Positions 36,330-47,696 of a DNA stretch of 64,000 nucleotides are shown piece by piece. The notes under the pieces were generated by a model. The model was not told the DNA's origin. It saw only the letters and a program-made list of their open reading frames with translations, and ran no database searches. Both the position numbers and the translations under genes were made by a program. How positions within the stretch are numbered: position 1 is the first letter of the stretch; each line of letters starts with the position of its first letter. This stretch comes from Orychophragmus violaceus. Lineage: Eukaryota; Streptophyta; Magnoliopsida; Brassicales; Brassicaceae. The stretch spans positions 8,429,543 to 8,493,542 of the forward strand of contig CM058234.1 in NCBI GenBank assembly GCA_030180135.1, in the 5' to 3' direction.

Positions 36330-37545
36330 ATATATATATTTTTTTTGATAAGAATGTTAATATCATTTAAAATGAAATGTTTAGGTGTTACAATTTGAAT
36401 TCACAAATCGCTAAACCTAATAGTTGAACCCAAGCCCAAAAAAAGATAAAAAACGAGGGAACAAAAACGATCGAAACCTTATCCCTTTTGCTAGAAAGCC
36501 TAAGAGAGAAATTTCCGATAAACAGATCGGAATCCGAAATAAGGATGAGCTAGACTTAGATAGAAACACACACGAGAGACCGAAGAACCGCCAATAAAGC
36601 AAAAGAAGTTGTTTCATCCGGCAACCCGTAAAACAAAGGTCATTCGACAGCAAAGTGAAAGGCTTGATTGAAGATTATCCTCCACATCTTCGACTCGACG
36701 CACAAAAACTCCTGGATCCGGCCCAAGACACGAGATTACACTAACTCACGGCGCTTAATAGCAAAAGACTCGACCACCAAGAATCGACTGCATCACCACT
36801 CCGAAGCCTTACTACCTCCTCCAAAACTCAACCAACAGACCAAAGAACAAATCGAGCATAAACTTCTACTCTAAATCTAACCTTCACTCAAACAGATAAC
36901 CGAGCAAAACCACTATCAAAGCGTAAGAAGATAAGGAACGAGAAGGGTAATCAAACCCAATAGTCAAGACAACGCCTCAACCTCTCGGAGATTAGCCACA
37001 AGCACGACCAAGCCTTACCAACAAACACGAAAACAGTGGCGGTACCACTAACCGAGGGAAGAGCCATGGAACCAAATCTCCACACGACCACCAGATTCGG
37101 AGCAGAGAAGCTGACGATTCACCTTCACGAGATCGACAATCCGTCGGAAGCCCGCAAAAACAGATCTTTCCCGGCAACAGGAACCACCGCAAAGGCGGAG
37201 GTGAGGCAGATCTAGAACCGGCGAGTAAGTCTGTCCTCAAGCAAACCACGCACGGCCGTCGAATCCACCCCCGCGACGCCACGGACCGAGGAACACGACG
37301 CCATCTGCCGCAGAGGGAGAAGATCTGTGGAGCTGTGACGGAGGATGGAGAAATCTTCAACACGACCACGAAAGCTTCCACAGCCGGAGAGTGGGGGAGC
37401 ACACGAAGAAAAAGGGGGCGGAAGAGCCCTCTCACGGCGCGGACCGCCGGAGAGGCAAGGCGGCTGCGACTCTGGGAGTTCTACGGCTTAGGTTTTGAGA
37501 GAGAGAAGAGAGGACGCGCGTTACCCACACGCGAGGGGGTCCCTC
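36330..37545 (-). mobile_element. Non-LTR retroposon, about 1.2 kb, non-coding (Sadhu-like?)
   Basis: A 13-bp duplication ATATTGATGATAT flanks it perfectly (36317-36329 and 37546-37558). The left end is a T run, which is a poly(A) tail on the minus strand. The minus-strand 5' half is GC-rich with CGGCGG-type words. No endonuclease or reverse transcriptase is encoded; a 147-codon frame at 36992-37435 has no known domain. Size and lack of coding fit the Sadhu class of crucifer retroposons, though the family name is a guess. Confidence 0.8.
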
Positions 37546-37558
37546 ATATTGATGATAT

Positions 37559-38599
37559 TTATCATGCCATTTCGAATTATATAGAGATTGCATTGGCGCA
37601 TTGCATATATTACACTAATTACTCAATGGAGAAGAAGTTACCAAGGAGGTTGTTCCAACATGTGTTGACGTTTCTTCCAGAGAATGTAATTCTTGATCTT
37701 GATCATAATTGTTATTATTAAGATTTAAGCAAGAGTTTACCTATTCTTCCACATAACGTAACTCTTGATCTTTATTATTCATGAACGACAAAACCCTAAT
37801 CTAACAAAGAGGCAAAAGTCGACATAAATATAAAAGCCCAGAACAACATTAAAGCCCACAAAGATTAGAACCCACACCACGAGAAGCCTTGCTCAACGCG
37901 ACGACGTGGTTGAGTTGTCAAGCTGCATCATTATCGGTGGCAGCAGCAGCGGTGGCTGGAAAGTCAAAACCGAGTTTTCTCGCAATTCTCAAGACTGTTT
38001 TCTTTCATTTATTTATATGGGGGCTTTTCACATTTTTATGCGCAAAATATTAGAAATTTGATTTGATTCAAATAAGTACGCATTCCAATGCTTCTTTAGC
38101 AAATCGAAATGGTTGTTCGTGTCACAATATATATTGCAGACATTGTAAAACTAAGTACATTTTTTGTCACGAAAAACTATCTACATTGAAGTTCAATGTA
38201 TCTAGATAGTAAGTCAAATAGCCATTTGGATTCTTTTTTTTTTTTTTTTGGAAAATTCTATAGTTTCCTTCTACAACTTTGACTTTGTTATTATCGTCTT
38301 ACTCTGATGTCTGACTTTCGCTTGAGTTGACCCCTCTACAACAATCCCCTCTCCAAATTGTTTTCACACTTTTGTATTATTCATTTTTTGTTTCGTTAGA
38401 GCACCTACTACATCAGTGAAACTCCACTTTGGAGTCCTTAAAACATATTTTTAATATTTTTTTTTTTTTGAAAAAGTGTAAAAATAAAACGAAAAATCAA
38501 AAAAAAAAACAAATAAGAAGAAGACAAGTGTCCTTGAACAGTACAAGAATCATATCTTAAATAGCATACTTAAGAGATTGTATCTTAAGTGGAACCCAT
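37559..38599. other. Intergenic stretch between retroposon and telomere-repeat element
   Basis: AT-rich, with GC-richer patches near 37870-37990. No gene or element could be supported. Confidence 0.5.
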
Positions 38600-38608
38600 A
38601 TAAATTAA

Positions 38609-39500
38609 GAGTAATACTTGGGTTCACCCCTAGAGGTGAACCCTTTTGTTCACCTCCACCTTTTCTAACCAATCAAATAATTCCACATAATTTAATATTA
38701 AAAATAATTAAAATTTTAAAAATGTTTTAAGAATAAAAAAATAAAAACGAAAATAAAAGAAGAAAATATATATTATTTCGGACAAAACTTAAAAATAATT
38801 TTTTTTATAAAAATACTAAAACCTAAATCTTAATCTCTAAACCCTAAATTCTAAACCCTAAACCCTAAACGATAATTTGAACCTAAAATATTAAAATTAA
38901 AACTAAATCCTAATCCTTAAATCTAATATGTAAATCTTAAAAAAGAAAAAACTAAACCCTAATCCCTAAACCCTAAACCCTAATCCAAAGAGCTTAAACC
39001 CTATCCATAAACCCTAAACCCAAAGAGCTTAAACCCTATACCATAAACCCTAATCCCTAAACCCAACATGTAAATTTAAAAAAATAAAAAACTAAACTCT
39101 AATCCCTAAACCCTAAATCCTAATCCAAAGAGCTTAAACCCTAATCCATAAACCCTAAACCCAAAGAGCTTAAACCCTATACCATAAACCCTAATCCCTA
39201 AACCCAACATGTAAATTTTAAAAAATAAAAAACTAAACCCTAATCCCTAAACCCTAATCCAAAGAGCTTAAACCCTAAACCCAAAGAGCTTAAACCCTAT
39301 ACCATAAACCCTAATCCCTAAACCTTAAACCTCAAAGGTTTACATTCAAAGGGTCCTTAAAATATTTGAATGTCTTTAATTCCTTAATTTTAATTTTATA
39401 ATTTTATTTTAAAATAATATTACATGACATATTTTTATTGATTAAAAAAGAAGAGGTGAACAAATGGGTTCACCTCTAGGGATGAACCTAAGTATTTTCC
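38609..39500. mobile_element. Mutator-like non-autonomous element carrying telomere-like repeats
   Basis: The left end (38609 on, GAGTAATACTTGGGTTCACC) and the inverted right end (GGAAAATACTTAGGTTCATC) share about 50 bp of inverted similarity, including CCCTAGAGGTGAACCC and TTGTTCACCTC. A perfect 9-bp duplication ATAAATTAA flanks it (38600-38608 and 39501-39509), as for Mutator elements. The interior (about 38820-39340) is a telomere-like array. There is no transposase. Confidence 0.8.
38820..39340. repeat. Interstitial telomere-like array with higher-order repeat
   Basis: About twenty AAACCCT heptads, mostly as CTAAACCCTAA, TTAAACCCTA or ATAAACCCTAA, interrupted by CCAAAGAGCTT. A larger unit of roughly 120-140 bp (including AACCCAACATGTAAATTT) recurs from about 38925, 39040, 39180 and 39300. 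It lies within the element above and is not a chromosome end. Confidence 0.92.
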
Positions 39501-39509
39501 ATAAATTAA

Positions 39510-40336
39510 TATTATATTCAATTTTGTCTTAAAAACCGTGTTAAAAACCCCGCAAGAAATGCCGCTGGAGCTGCTCTTAGAACTCTCTAAGCCTACACAA
39601 AATCCCTTTGTAAAATGTGTAATTAAGCTAATCACTATTGTAGCTCAATTTTCACAACAAGAAAAAGTATTGTCAGATTTACCAAAATTGAATCAAATAA
39701 TGGTATAATTAGTAGTAGATCGCTTTGTTGATTGTTCCACTTATAAATAAATGTCAACTCTACCAACCAAACTGCTTTTGTAGTCGAACGAACCAGTCTG
39801 ACCGGATACGTAAAACTACACTGGCTATCGATCGTTTAATTATAAGTCGTGAGAAAACGTAGAATAAGTTATAATGCTCTTGTAATGATTTCGCCAACTC
39901 ATAAACACATCGTTGAAACCAAATTGGTTGGAATGTACAAACACAGTTGACTTTGTAAGCGAATCTCGATTTTGTTCTTTAAGGAAACTTATGGCTGGAA
40001 AGTGCCAGCATGACTCGGGTGTATCTTTGTGCGTATATTTGACTTCTTCGTACAAACTTAAATCAAAATATACATAACATGCGAATGTCTTTTCATATAT
40101 GATAGATATGTAAAATACATGAATTGGTCAAGTTGGTATACATATAATTAGTACGTATCTTTAAGTGATCGTCTTTTGGTCAAACGAAAGGTTAACTTAA
40201 TAGTTTCATATTGATGATGATGATAACTTATTAAAATTCGTGAATATTTGAACGTACATATGAAGTCCTAGAGATGATCTGCTAATCACAAAAGTCTTAA
40301 TTAATTCTTACAACGGTTACTTGCTAAGTTGATATA
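39510..40336. other. Intergenic stretch without recognised features
   Basis: No gene or repeat could be supported between the telomere-repeat element and the nested Stowaway block. Confidence 0.5.
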
Positions 40337-40945
40337 CTCCCACCGTTTCATAAAGAGTGTCATTATAGGAGTTTATGTTTTATAAAAAGTGTCGTTTGTA
40401 TTTTCAATCCAAAAATTTGAATAAAAATCAAACTTTAACTCTATTGTTTTAATGTATTAATTTTTTTTTTGTCACAAATCTTACTTCATTACTTTAAATT
40501 TCAACCATACAACAAAGAGAGGAAATTAAACATCATTTTTCATAAAAACATAACAACAGAAAATTAGCCCAAATAAAGACAAATAAATCATCATGATGTG
40601 GTGACAGCGAATCTGAGATACGACTCAAATGCGTCCACGGAAGCTTTCCGGCATAATCAGAATGATGAAATTTAATCACTTTGCATTATGATTTTGAGAA
40701 AATTCTCTCCCTATACAGGGAGGAAATTGAAGTCAATCTCTTCTTAGAAAAGAAGAACGATCGAACAGATCTCTTTCCAAAAGGAAAGGAATATGCAATT
40801 GATCTCTCCCAGGCAAAAGAGGAAGGTGCTACTACCTGATGATGGTAAAACCCTGAAATGGTTTGAATGTAGTTAGTGAAAACGCACATTTGATTTGCTG
40901 AGTTGAAAGTGGGGCTTTGGCCCATTAACAACAAAAGGTGAGTCC

Positions 40946-41619
40946 TGAAGGATTGTTTAGTTGATCCTGATTCAATTCTTAGATTCATATCAACCTAAAC
41001 ATGCGATCTAGGTTCTTCTCAGAATAGAAACAAATGATGATCTCACCTTATACCTGTTTGCAGCGGAAATTGATGGTATGTCTGAGATCAGAGAAACACC
41101 GAGGGATGAATCCTCCAAAGGTTCACACACGCGATCACAGGAAAACAGCTGCTAGACCACAAGGAGCTCGGCGCAAAAGAGAGAGAGAGAGTTTTCGGCT
41201 GGGGCTAGGGTTTTTTGTCCAGAAACTCGAGTTTTACCTTATAAAACTTGTCCGGTTCCGTTTGGGCCATTTGGCCCAAACACCAATTAACTCTACGGTA
41301 TTCGCGCACTGTGTCGACCGACACACCTTGTGTGTCGATCGACACACAGTGCCTAAACCGTTTTATTCTCTCTAAGTACAGTAAATGCCTAGCACTTTTA
41401 CCGTACTTCTGCTAAACCGTTCCTTCACATTTTCCTGTTAGCTTAGGCGTGTGACCCATATGGGATCATATAATAAAGGCAATAAGTCCAAGACTTATAG
41501 ATCATGAGCGGACTCTAGCAAGCCATCATGACCCCCAGTATTATATGACTTATGTCTGATCATTGACATACTCTTACTTTCTAGAGACAGTACCGAGATT
41601 ACTGGACACAATTCCAACA
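40946..41619 (-). repeat. 3' LTR of copia element 1
   Basis: 674 bp. It contains paired words GTGTCGACCGACAC and GTGTCGATCGACAC around 41310-41350. The purine tract AAGTGGGAGAT lies just inside it (minus strand, 41630-41620). Confidence 0.93.
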
Positions 41620-41630
41620 ATCTCCCACTT

Positions 41631-42471
41631 GTACTGGAATCTCTGTATTCATAATCCTTTTGTCACAATATCTCGATTAGTCATAAGGCAATATTGGTGT
41701 CATCCTTATAAAGCCTAATCTTGTTCATCGGACTCTGATTTGATACTGACAATCCAAATGACTCGGGAAAGTCCGTTTGAGCATGGCCATGCATTTTCCA
41801 GTATTCAAATCTCCGATTGGCCTAGAGATATTCACTCCATTTATATTGGAGGGACAAATTCCGTCTTGTTCCATCACTGTAAACTATTCATTTCATAATG
41901 TACCCAAACAAGGTCCTTATAACTATCGCAGAACGATAGCGTTAGACAATGATCAAAGTGCATCAGTCCATGTGCAGTCACATGCATGCGAACTCAGGTC
42001 TAAGGAATATACTCTATAGTCGTAGTAAGAATCTCTTATGACACAGATATAAATATCCTGAAGAGTTCTTATAAGCGGGTCTTGTCCGGTCGTATGTTCC
42101 CAAACATACACCTATGTACTGACTTTGATGCCGCGCATCTATGACACACTGAGACTTTGTCATAAGTCACGTACCAATCCAGTCTCACACGGTTGTTGGT
42201 GTTCCAATTTCAACAACCTTCGACTAGGGACGGGATGATATAAAACATCTATCAAATATAGGGTCTCATGATCAAGCTAAATGACTTCGATGACTCAAGA
42301 TCAAGTCATTTACTTCGATGACCTATAAAATGGTTCATATCACTTTGGAACGATTATTTCATCACAGTTAAAATAATCTTGAAATAATAATTTCATTAAA
42401 CATAAGAATGTTTTTTCAAGAACATATCAAATAACTAAATAAAAGCCCTCAAACTCCCACTCAAATTTAGA
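41631..42471. other. 3' non-coding region of copia element 1
   Basis: About 840 bp between the polyprotein stop and the polypurine tract, conserved in element 2 (about 56390-57229) in inverse orientation. No coding is evident; the conservation may reflect a cis-acting role or only youth. Confidence 0.6.
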
Positions 42472-45400
42472 TTACATTTCTATGTCTCTAATGCCTACAG
42501 CTTCAGTCAGAAACTCGAGCTTAGGCCTTGGGAGTGGCTTTGTCAACGGATCAGCGACGTTATCATCAGTCTGAACTCGGCTGATCTTGACTTCCTTTCT
42601 ATTAATGATGTCACATATCAAGTGAAATCTTCTTAGAACATGCTTGGATTTCTGGTGTGATCTTGGTTCCTTTGCCTGAGCTATAGCACCATTGTTGTCA
42701 CAAAACAGTGCCAGAGGCTCAGCCGCATCTGGTATCACACCTAGTTCAATAATGAACTTTCGTATCCAAACAGCTTCCTTTGCAGCTTCTGAGGCGGCGA
42801 TATATTCAGCTTCTGTGGTGGAATCTGCAACGGTGTCTTGCTTGGAGCTTCTCCAACTGATTGCACCGCCATTCAGACAAAAGATATAACCGGACTGTGA
42901 CCGGAAATCATCTTGGTCTGTCTGGGAACTTGCGTCCGTGAATCCACTGACTTTAAGCACATCACTTCCACCGTACACTAAGAACTTATCCTTAGTATGT
43001 CTTAGATACTTCAAGATATTCTTTACGGCAATCCAATGGTTTTCACCTGGATTTGACTGGTATCTACTCGTCATGCTCAATGCATAAGCAACATCAGGAC
43101 GAGTACAGATCATGGCATACATGACAGATCCTATTGCAGATGCATAAGGAATATTTTTCATGCGCTCAAGCTCAGCAGCCGTCGTGGGGCTCTGCTTCTT
43201 GCTTAGCGTTGTGCCATGTACCATTGGCGTGAAGCCCTTCTTGGAATCCTTCATGCTGAATCTTTGTAGGACTTTGTCAATGTATGAATCTTGACACAAG
43301 CCTATCAGCCTTCTAGATCTATCCCGGTAGATCCTGATTCCAAGAACGTATGCGGCTTCACCCATGTCTTTCATGGAAAAACAACTTCCAAGCCAGTCCT
43401 TTACGGACTTCAGCATTGGAACGTCGTTTCCGAGAAGCAGTATGTCATCGACATACATAATAAGAAATACAATCTTGCTCCCACTAGATTTCTTATACAC
43501 GCATTGTTCTTCTTCGTTTCTGATGAAGTCAAATTGCTTGATCGCTTCATCAAAACGAAGATTCCAGCTCCTCGATGCTTGCTTCAATCCATAAATGGAT
43601 TTATGAAGCTTGCATACTTTTCCAGCATTCTTTGGATCTATGTAACCGTCAGGTTGTGTCATATACACATCCTCTTCCAGAATCCCATTCAGGAAGGCGG
43701 TTTTCACGTCCATCTGCCAAATTTCATAATCATGAAAAGCTGCAGTTGCTAGTAGAATCCGAATAGATTTCATCATAGCCACTGGTGAATAGGTTTCATC
43801 GTAATCCACACCGTGAACTTGTCTGAAACCTTTTGCCACCAACCTGGCTTTATAAATCTGGACATTTCCATCCACGTCAATCTTCTTCTTGAAGATCCAT
43901 TTGCACTCGATGGCTTTTACACCAGCGGGTAAGTCAACCAACGAAAACACTTGGTTGACCGACATGGAGTCCATTTCGGAATCAGTGGCCTTGCGCCATT
44001 TAGAGGAATCTGGGCCCATCATGGCTTGATTGAAGTTCGATGGTTCATCACCATCAATGATCAAAAGATCATGACAGTCAGTCACGAGGAATCCTTGATA
44101 TCTCTCGGGTTCGTGACGGATCCTCCCGGATCTTCGAACTTCAGGTACTACAGGTTCAGGCTCTACAATTTCTTGTAGGTCCTCCTGCTGCTCTTCCTCA
44201 TTAGGTTGAGCAGTATCCTGTTCATCTTGAATTTCTTCAAGCAGTACCTTACTCCCACTGTCTTTCTTAGAGAGAAACTCCCTCTCAAGAAAGTTACAAT
44301 CCCGGGAAACAAAGATCTTGTTCTCGGAACGTAGATAGAAGTAATAAGCCTTGGTTTCCCGTGGATAACCAATGAAGTAGCATTTGTCAGATTTTGGTGT
44401 AAGCTTGTCTGAGATCAATCTCTTGACATAAGCTTCACAACCCCAAATTCTGAGATAAGACAGCACTGGAGCTTCTCCAGTCCATAATTCATATGGTGTC
44501 TTTGCTACTGCTTTCGATGGCGCTCTATTTAGAGTGAACACTGCTGTTAGCAGAGCATATCCCCAAAGGGATATTGGAAGGTCTGTGTGACTCATCATAG
44601 ATCGAACCATATCCAATAAGGTTCGATTTCTCCTCTCAGACACACCATTCCATTGAGGTGTTCCAGGAGGAGTGAGTTGGGATACGATCCCACACTCTCT
44701 CAGATGATCACTAAATTCTTGGCTTAAGTATTCTCCTCCTCGATCGGACCGAAGAGCCTTAATGCTTTTGCCAAGTTGGTTCTGTACTTCATTTTGGAAT
44801 TCTCTGAACTTCTCAAAAGATTCAGACTTATGTTTCATTAAATAAACATATCCATACCTACTGAAATCATCAGTAAAGGTAATGAAGTACTGATAGTTTC
44901 CTCTTGCATTTGTGGACATTGGGCCACACACATCAGTGTGTATCAGGCCCAATAAGTCACTGGCCCTCTCGTTAGGTTTATTAAAGGGGGCCCGTGTCAT
45001 TTTGCCCATCATGCAGGATTCGCATTTCTCACATGACTCAAAGTCAAATGAGCCAAGAAGTCCATTCGAATGGAGCCTCTTGATGCGTTTCTCGCTGATG
45101 TGCCCTAAACGACAATGCCATAGAAACGTTCGGTTCTCCTCATTAGGTTTGAACCGTTTGGTATTAATGTTATAAATTGGCGCGGATTGATCGAGTATGT
45201 AAAGCCCATTCATAAGAGGGGCAGAACCATAGAACAAATTGTTGCGATTGAAGGAACATAATTTATTCTTAACTGAAAAATCATAACCTTCCAAATCCAA
45301 CAAAGAAATTGAAATAATATTTCTGCTTATAGCAGGTACAAAATAACAATTATTGAGTTCTAAAATCAATCCCGAAGGTAAAGACAACAAGTAAGTGCCT

Positions 45401-46038
45401 ACAGCTAGCGCTGGAACTTTCGCTCCATTCCCAACTCGTAGCTCCACTTGTCCTTGCTTCAGCCTTCTACTGTTGCTGAGTGCCTGCATATTAGTACAAA
45501 TATGAGCCCCACAACCAGTATCCATAACCCATGAGGTATTATCAGAAGTAGTCGTATTAACTTCTATAACAAAAATACCTGTTGAAGAAGTCTCAAAAGT
45601 CTTCTTCTTCAATTCCTTTAGACCTTCCTGGAATTTCTTACATTCTCTCCTCCAATGCCCTGGTTCTTTACAGAACCTGCATATGTCAGTTGGCCCAGCT
45701 TTGGACTTGGGCTTGGGCTTTGGCGTGTCCTTGTCCGCGACTTGGACAGCCTTGGCCTTTCCCTTATCCTTAGCAGAGGATTTCTTAAACCCCTTGCCCT
45801 TCTGCACCATAAGCACATTGGGGTCTGACGAATGCTTTTCCCAAGCATTATGCAGAGTCCTGGCGGCATTGGCAGGAGGCCTCTCGGGGAGAGGATCACG
45901 AAGGACATAATCCTTCTTCTCCTGCTTGAGGACTAGCCTCAAGTTCCTTGACCACGTCAGGAAGTTCGTTCCAGTCAGCTTCTCCTTCTCGAGAACAGAC
46001 CGGATCGAGAATGTGTTTTGTGTGCTTGTAGTAGTCAT
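42472..46038 (-). CDS. Copia polyprotein, 1188 aa, with internally deleted Gag
   Basis: Order from the N-terminus: a shortened gag (residues 1-72, then a jump); zinc knuckle CRFCKEPGHWRREC (C120, C123, H128, C133); aspartic protease with VMDTGCGAHIC; GAG-pre-integrase with H and C pairs; integrase core with HTDVCGP, RSDRGGEY and SERRNR; copia-type reverse transcriptase with KWIFKKK..KARLVAKG, MDVKTAFLNG and the catalytic YVDDILL; RNase H ending at FCDNNGAIAQAKEPR. No stop or frameshift is present. Compared with the copy starting at 62945, 137 codons of gag are missing between SSD and PNV, in frame. Those residues would form most of the capsid region, so self-assembly is doubtful. Confidence 0.95.
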   Translation of the reverse strand: MTTTSTQNTFSIRSVLEKEKLTGTNFLTWSRNLRLVLKQEKKDYVLRDPLPERPPANAARTLHNAWEKHSSDPNVLMVQKGKGFKKSSAKDKGKAKAVQVADKDTPKPKPKSKAGPTDICRFCKEPGHWRRECKKFQEGLKELKKKTFETSSTGIFVIEVNTTTSDNTSWVMDTGCGAHICTNMQALSNSRRLKQGQVELRVGNGAKVPALAVGTYLLSLPSGLILELNNCYFVPAISRNIISISLLDLEGYDFSVKNKLCSFNRNNLFYGSAPLMNGLYILDQSAPIYNINTKRFKPNEENRTFLWHCRLGHISEKRIKRLHSNGLLGSFDFESCEKCESCMMGKMTRAPFNKPNERASDLLGLIHTDVCGPMSTNARGNYQYFITFTDDFSRYGYVYLMKHKSESFEKFREFQNEVQNQLGKSIKALRSDRGGEYLSQEFSDHLRECGIVSQLTPPGTPQWNGVSERRNRTLLDMVRSMMSHTDLPISLWGYALLTAVFTLNRAPSKAVAKTPYELWTGEAPVLSYLRIWGCEAYVKRLISDKLTPKSDKCYFIGYPRETKAYYFYLRSENKIFVSRDCNFLEREFLSKKDSGSKVLLEEIQDEQDTAQPNEEEQQEDLQEIVEPEPVVPEVRRSGRIRHEPERYQGFLVTDCHDLLIIDGDEPSNFNQAMMGPDSSKWRKATDSEMDSMSVNQVFSLVDLPAGVKAIECKWIFKKKIDVDGNVQIYKARLVAKGFRQVHGVDYDETYSPVAMMKSIRILLATAAFHDYEIWQMDVKTAFLNGILEEDVYMTQPDGYIDPKNAGKVCKLHKSIYGLKQASRSWNLRFDEAIKQFDFIRNEEEQCVYKKSSGSKIVFLIMYVDDILLLGNDVPMLKSVKDWLGSCFSMKDMGEAAYVLGIRIYRDRSRRLIGLCQDSYIDKVLQRFSMKDSKKGFTPMVHGTTLSKKQSPTTAAELERMKNIPYASAIGSVMYAMICTRPDVAYALSMTSRYQSNPGENHWIAVKNILKYLRHTKDKFLVYGGSDVLKVSGFTDASSQTDQDDFRSQSGYIFCLNGGAISWRSSKQDTVADSTTEAEYIAASEAAKEAVWIRKFIIELGVIPDAAEPLALFCDNNGAIAQAKEPRSHQKSKHVLRRFHLICDIINRKEVKISRVQTDDNVADPLTKPLPRPKLEFLTEAVGIRDIEM

Positions 46039-46574
46039 AGCTGAAATATATAGATAAAAGGTTATTAGTTAAAATGTTCAATATGATTAATCTCGTATTT
46101 AAATTTAATATGATTAATCACGCATTATATTCAATAACATAAGTTACCCTCAATAGAATATAATGATTCCAAGATCCACATATAACTAAGATTAAAGTGG
46201 GCCACTGGCCGTCACCAAACCTTAGCTTATATCGGTAAGCCCTATATCGGCTAATTATATCCGTGATATAACTCTTGGTTGTGAATCTGGGCCCGAGGCC
46301 CAATTCACTCTGATGTCTCAAGGCCCGGGACTCCCGATGGCCCAGTCAAGAAAACCAGACTATACAGTCATGTAATCATTAATGTCTGGGACTCCCAATG
46401 ACATTTATGAATCACAAACCGTCTTATCCACGCAAAAGCAGACACCCTCACACTGTAAGGCCATGAATACAATTGAATGGGCTTCGACAGCTGACATAGA
46501 ATGGACAAGACATCCAACGCTTGATATTATTTGAGGTTCGTAGGTTTATTTAAAAAATCATTCCCAAAATAGAA

Positions 46575-46760
46575 GATTACTATTTCGGGAAACTTTCCAT
46601 TTTTGGAAACCTACTATTTTGGAAACTTTCTAAAATTGGAAACTTTCTAAAAACGGAAACTTTCTAACTTTAGAAATTTCTTTAAAATCCAAAACCCGCA
46701 AATCCAGAAACTTCTAATTTAAGAAACTTTCTAATTTCAAAATTTCGGAAACTTTAATTT
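46575..46760. repeat. GAAACTTTCTAA-type repeats in the copia leader
   Basis: About ten imperfect repeats of a unit near GGAAACTTTCTAAAATT in the 5' leader of element 1. The same array is present in element 2 (about 52070-52240) and in element 4 (about 62230-62400). Confidence 0.8.
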
Positions 46761-47183
46761 AAAATCGACTTTATAATTATATAAAATAAATTTTAAATTA
46801 TTCTGAAGAAAGACTCAAATAATTGGCCCAATTGTTTTAACTTCTTGGCCCGAGGCCCAAGAATTGGTCCATGTCCAAGACATGACCCAATTGTCCAATT
46901 AAATGACATAACCGGTCTGGTTCATTAAAATTGGTCTAACCAAATTTTAATTACTACGATGACCACAATTGTCAACCGGTTATTTACTAAACCGGATTTT
47001 CTCAATTTATTTGGTCCAACCAAATCAAATTAGAAAATCCTGGTTTAGGCACTAAATCCAATAATTCTTTCGACATTGGATTTCTTGTCCCGGTTTAACC
47101 AGACTTAATAAAATTATTAAATCTGTTTATTAAACCAGGACGAAATAATTTTAATCAAAATTAAACCGAGCCTTAAACCAACC

Positions 47184-47510
47184 ATGTCGATCGATGAACC
47201 AACCGTGTCGATCGATCCATCAACCACATCGGTCGATGCTCTCAGTATCGATCCTGCATCGATCGTGCATCGATCCTGTATCGATCGATGCTCTCACGCA
47301 TGCACTGAACCGAGTCAAAACCCTAACCGTGTCGATCGATGTGCACCAACCGCATCGGTCGATGCACCAATATCGAACCTGCATCGATCCTGCATCGATC
47401 CTGCATCGATCGATGCTTTCACGCGTTAACAGGGTTAGCCGATAGACTGTATCGACCGATCCATGCGATCGTATCGATCGATCCATGCGATCGCAGTCGA
47501 TACAGACCTC
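47184..47510. repeat. ATCGATCGAT palindrome cluster in the leader of copia element 1
   Basis: Dense CGATCG and ATCGAT palindromes separated by short spacers (GTGTCGATCGAT, CTGCATCGATC and similar). Matching clusters with different spacer words occur in elements 2 and 4 at the same place in the leader. Confidence 0.85.
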
Positions 47511-47683
47511 TTGAAATCGCATTCTACCAAATCATATAGTTTGGTTTCTGCAATTTTATGTGTGTTTAGATTTCAATTCTTGTTGCTTAAATGGTGTCTC
47601 TTATCAGTAGTTGATTCAAAACACTTTTAAACAAGAAAACAATCCTAAACATTGAATCTAAACAAGAAAAACCAGAACCATTG

Positions 47684-47695
47684 GCTCTGATACCA
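47684..47695 (-). other. Primer-binding site of copia element 1
   Basis: Minus strand TGGTATCAGAGC, complementary to the 3' end of plant initiator tRNA-Met, one base inside the LTR. Confidence 0.92.
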
Positions 47696-47696
47696 C

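Noticed and set aside
38820..39340. True telomere or chromosome end
   Set aside because: The array is short, degenerate, bounded by inverted ends with a target duplication, and followed by more than 24 kb of other sequence.
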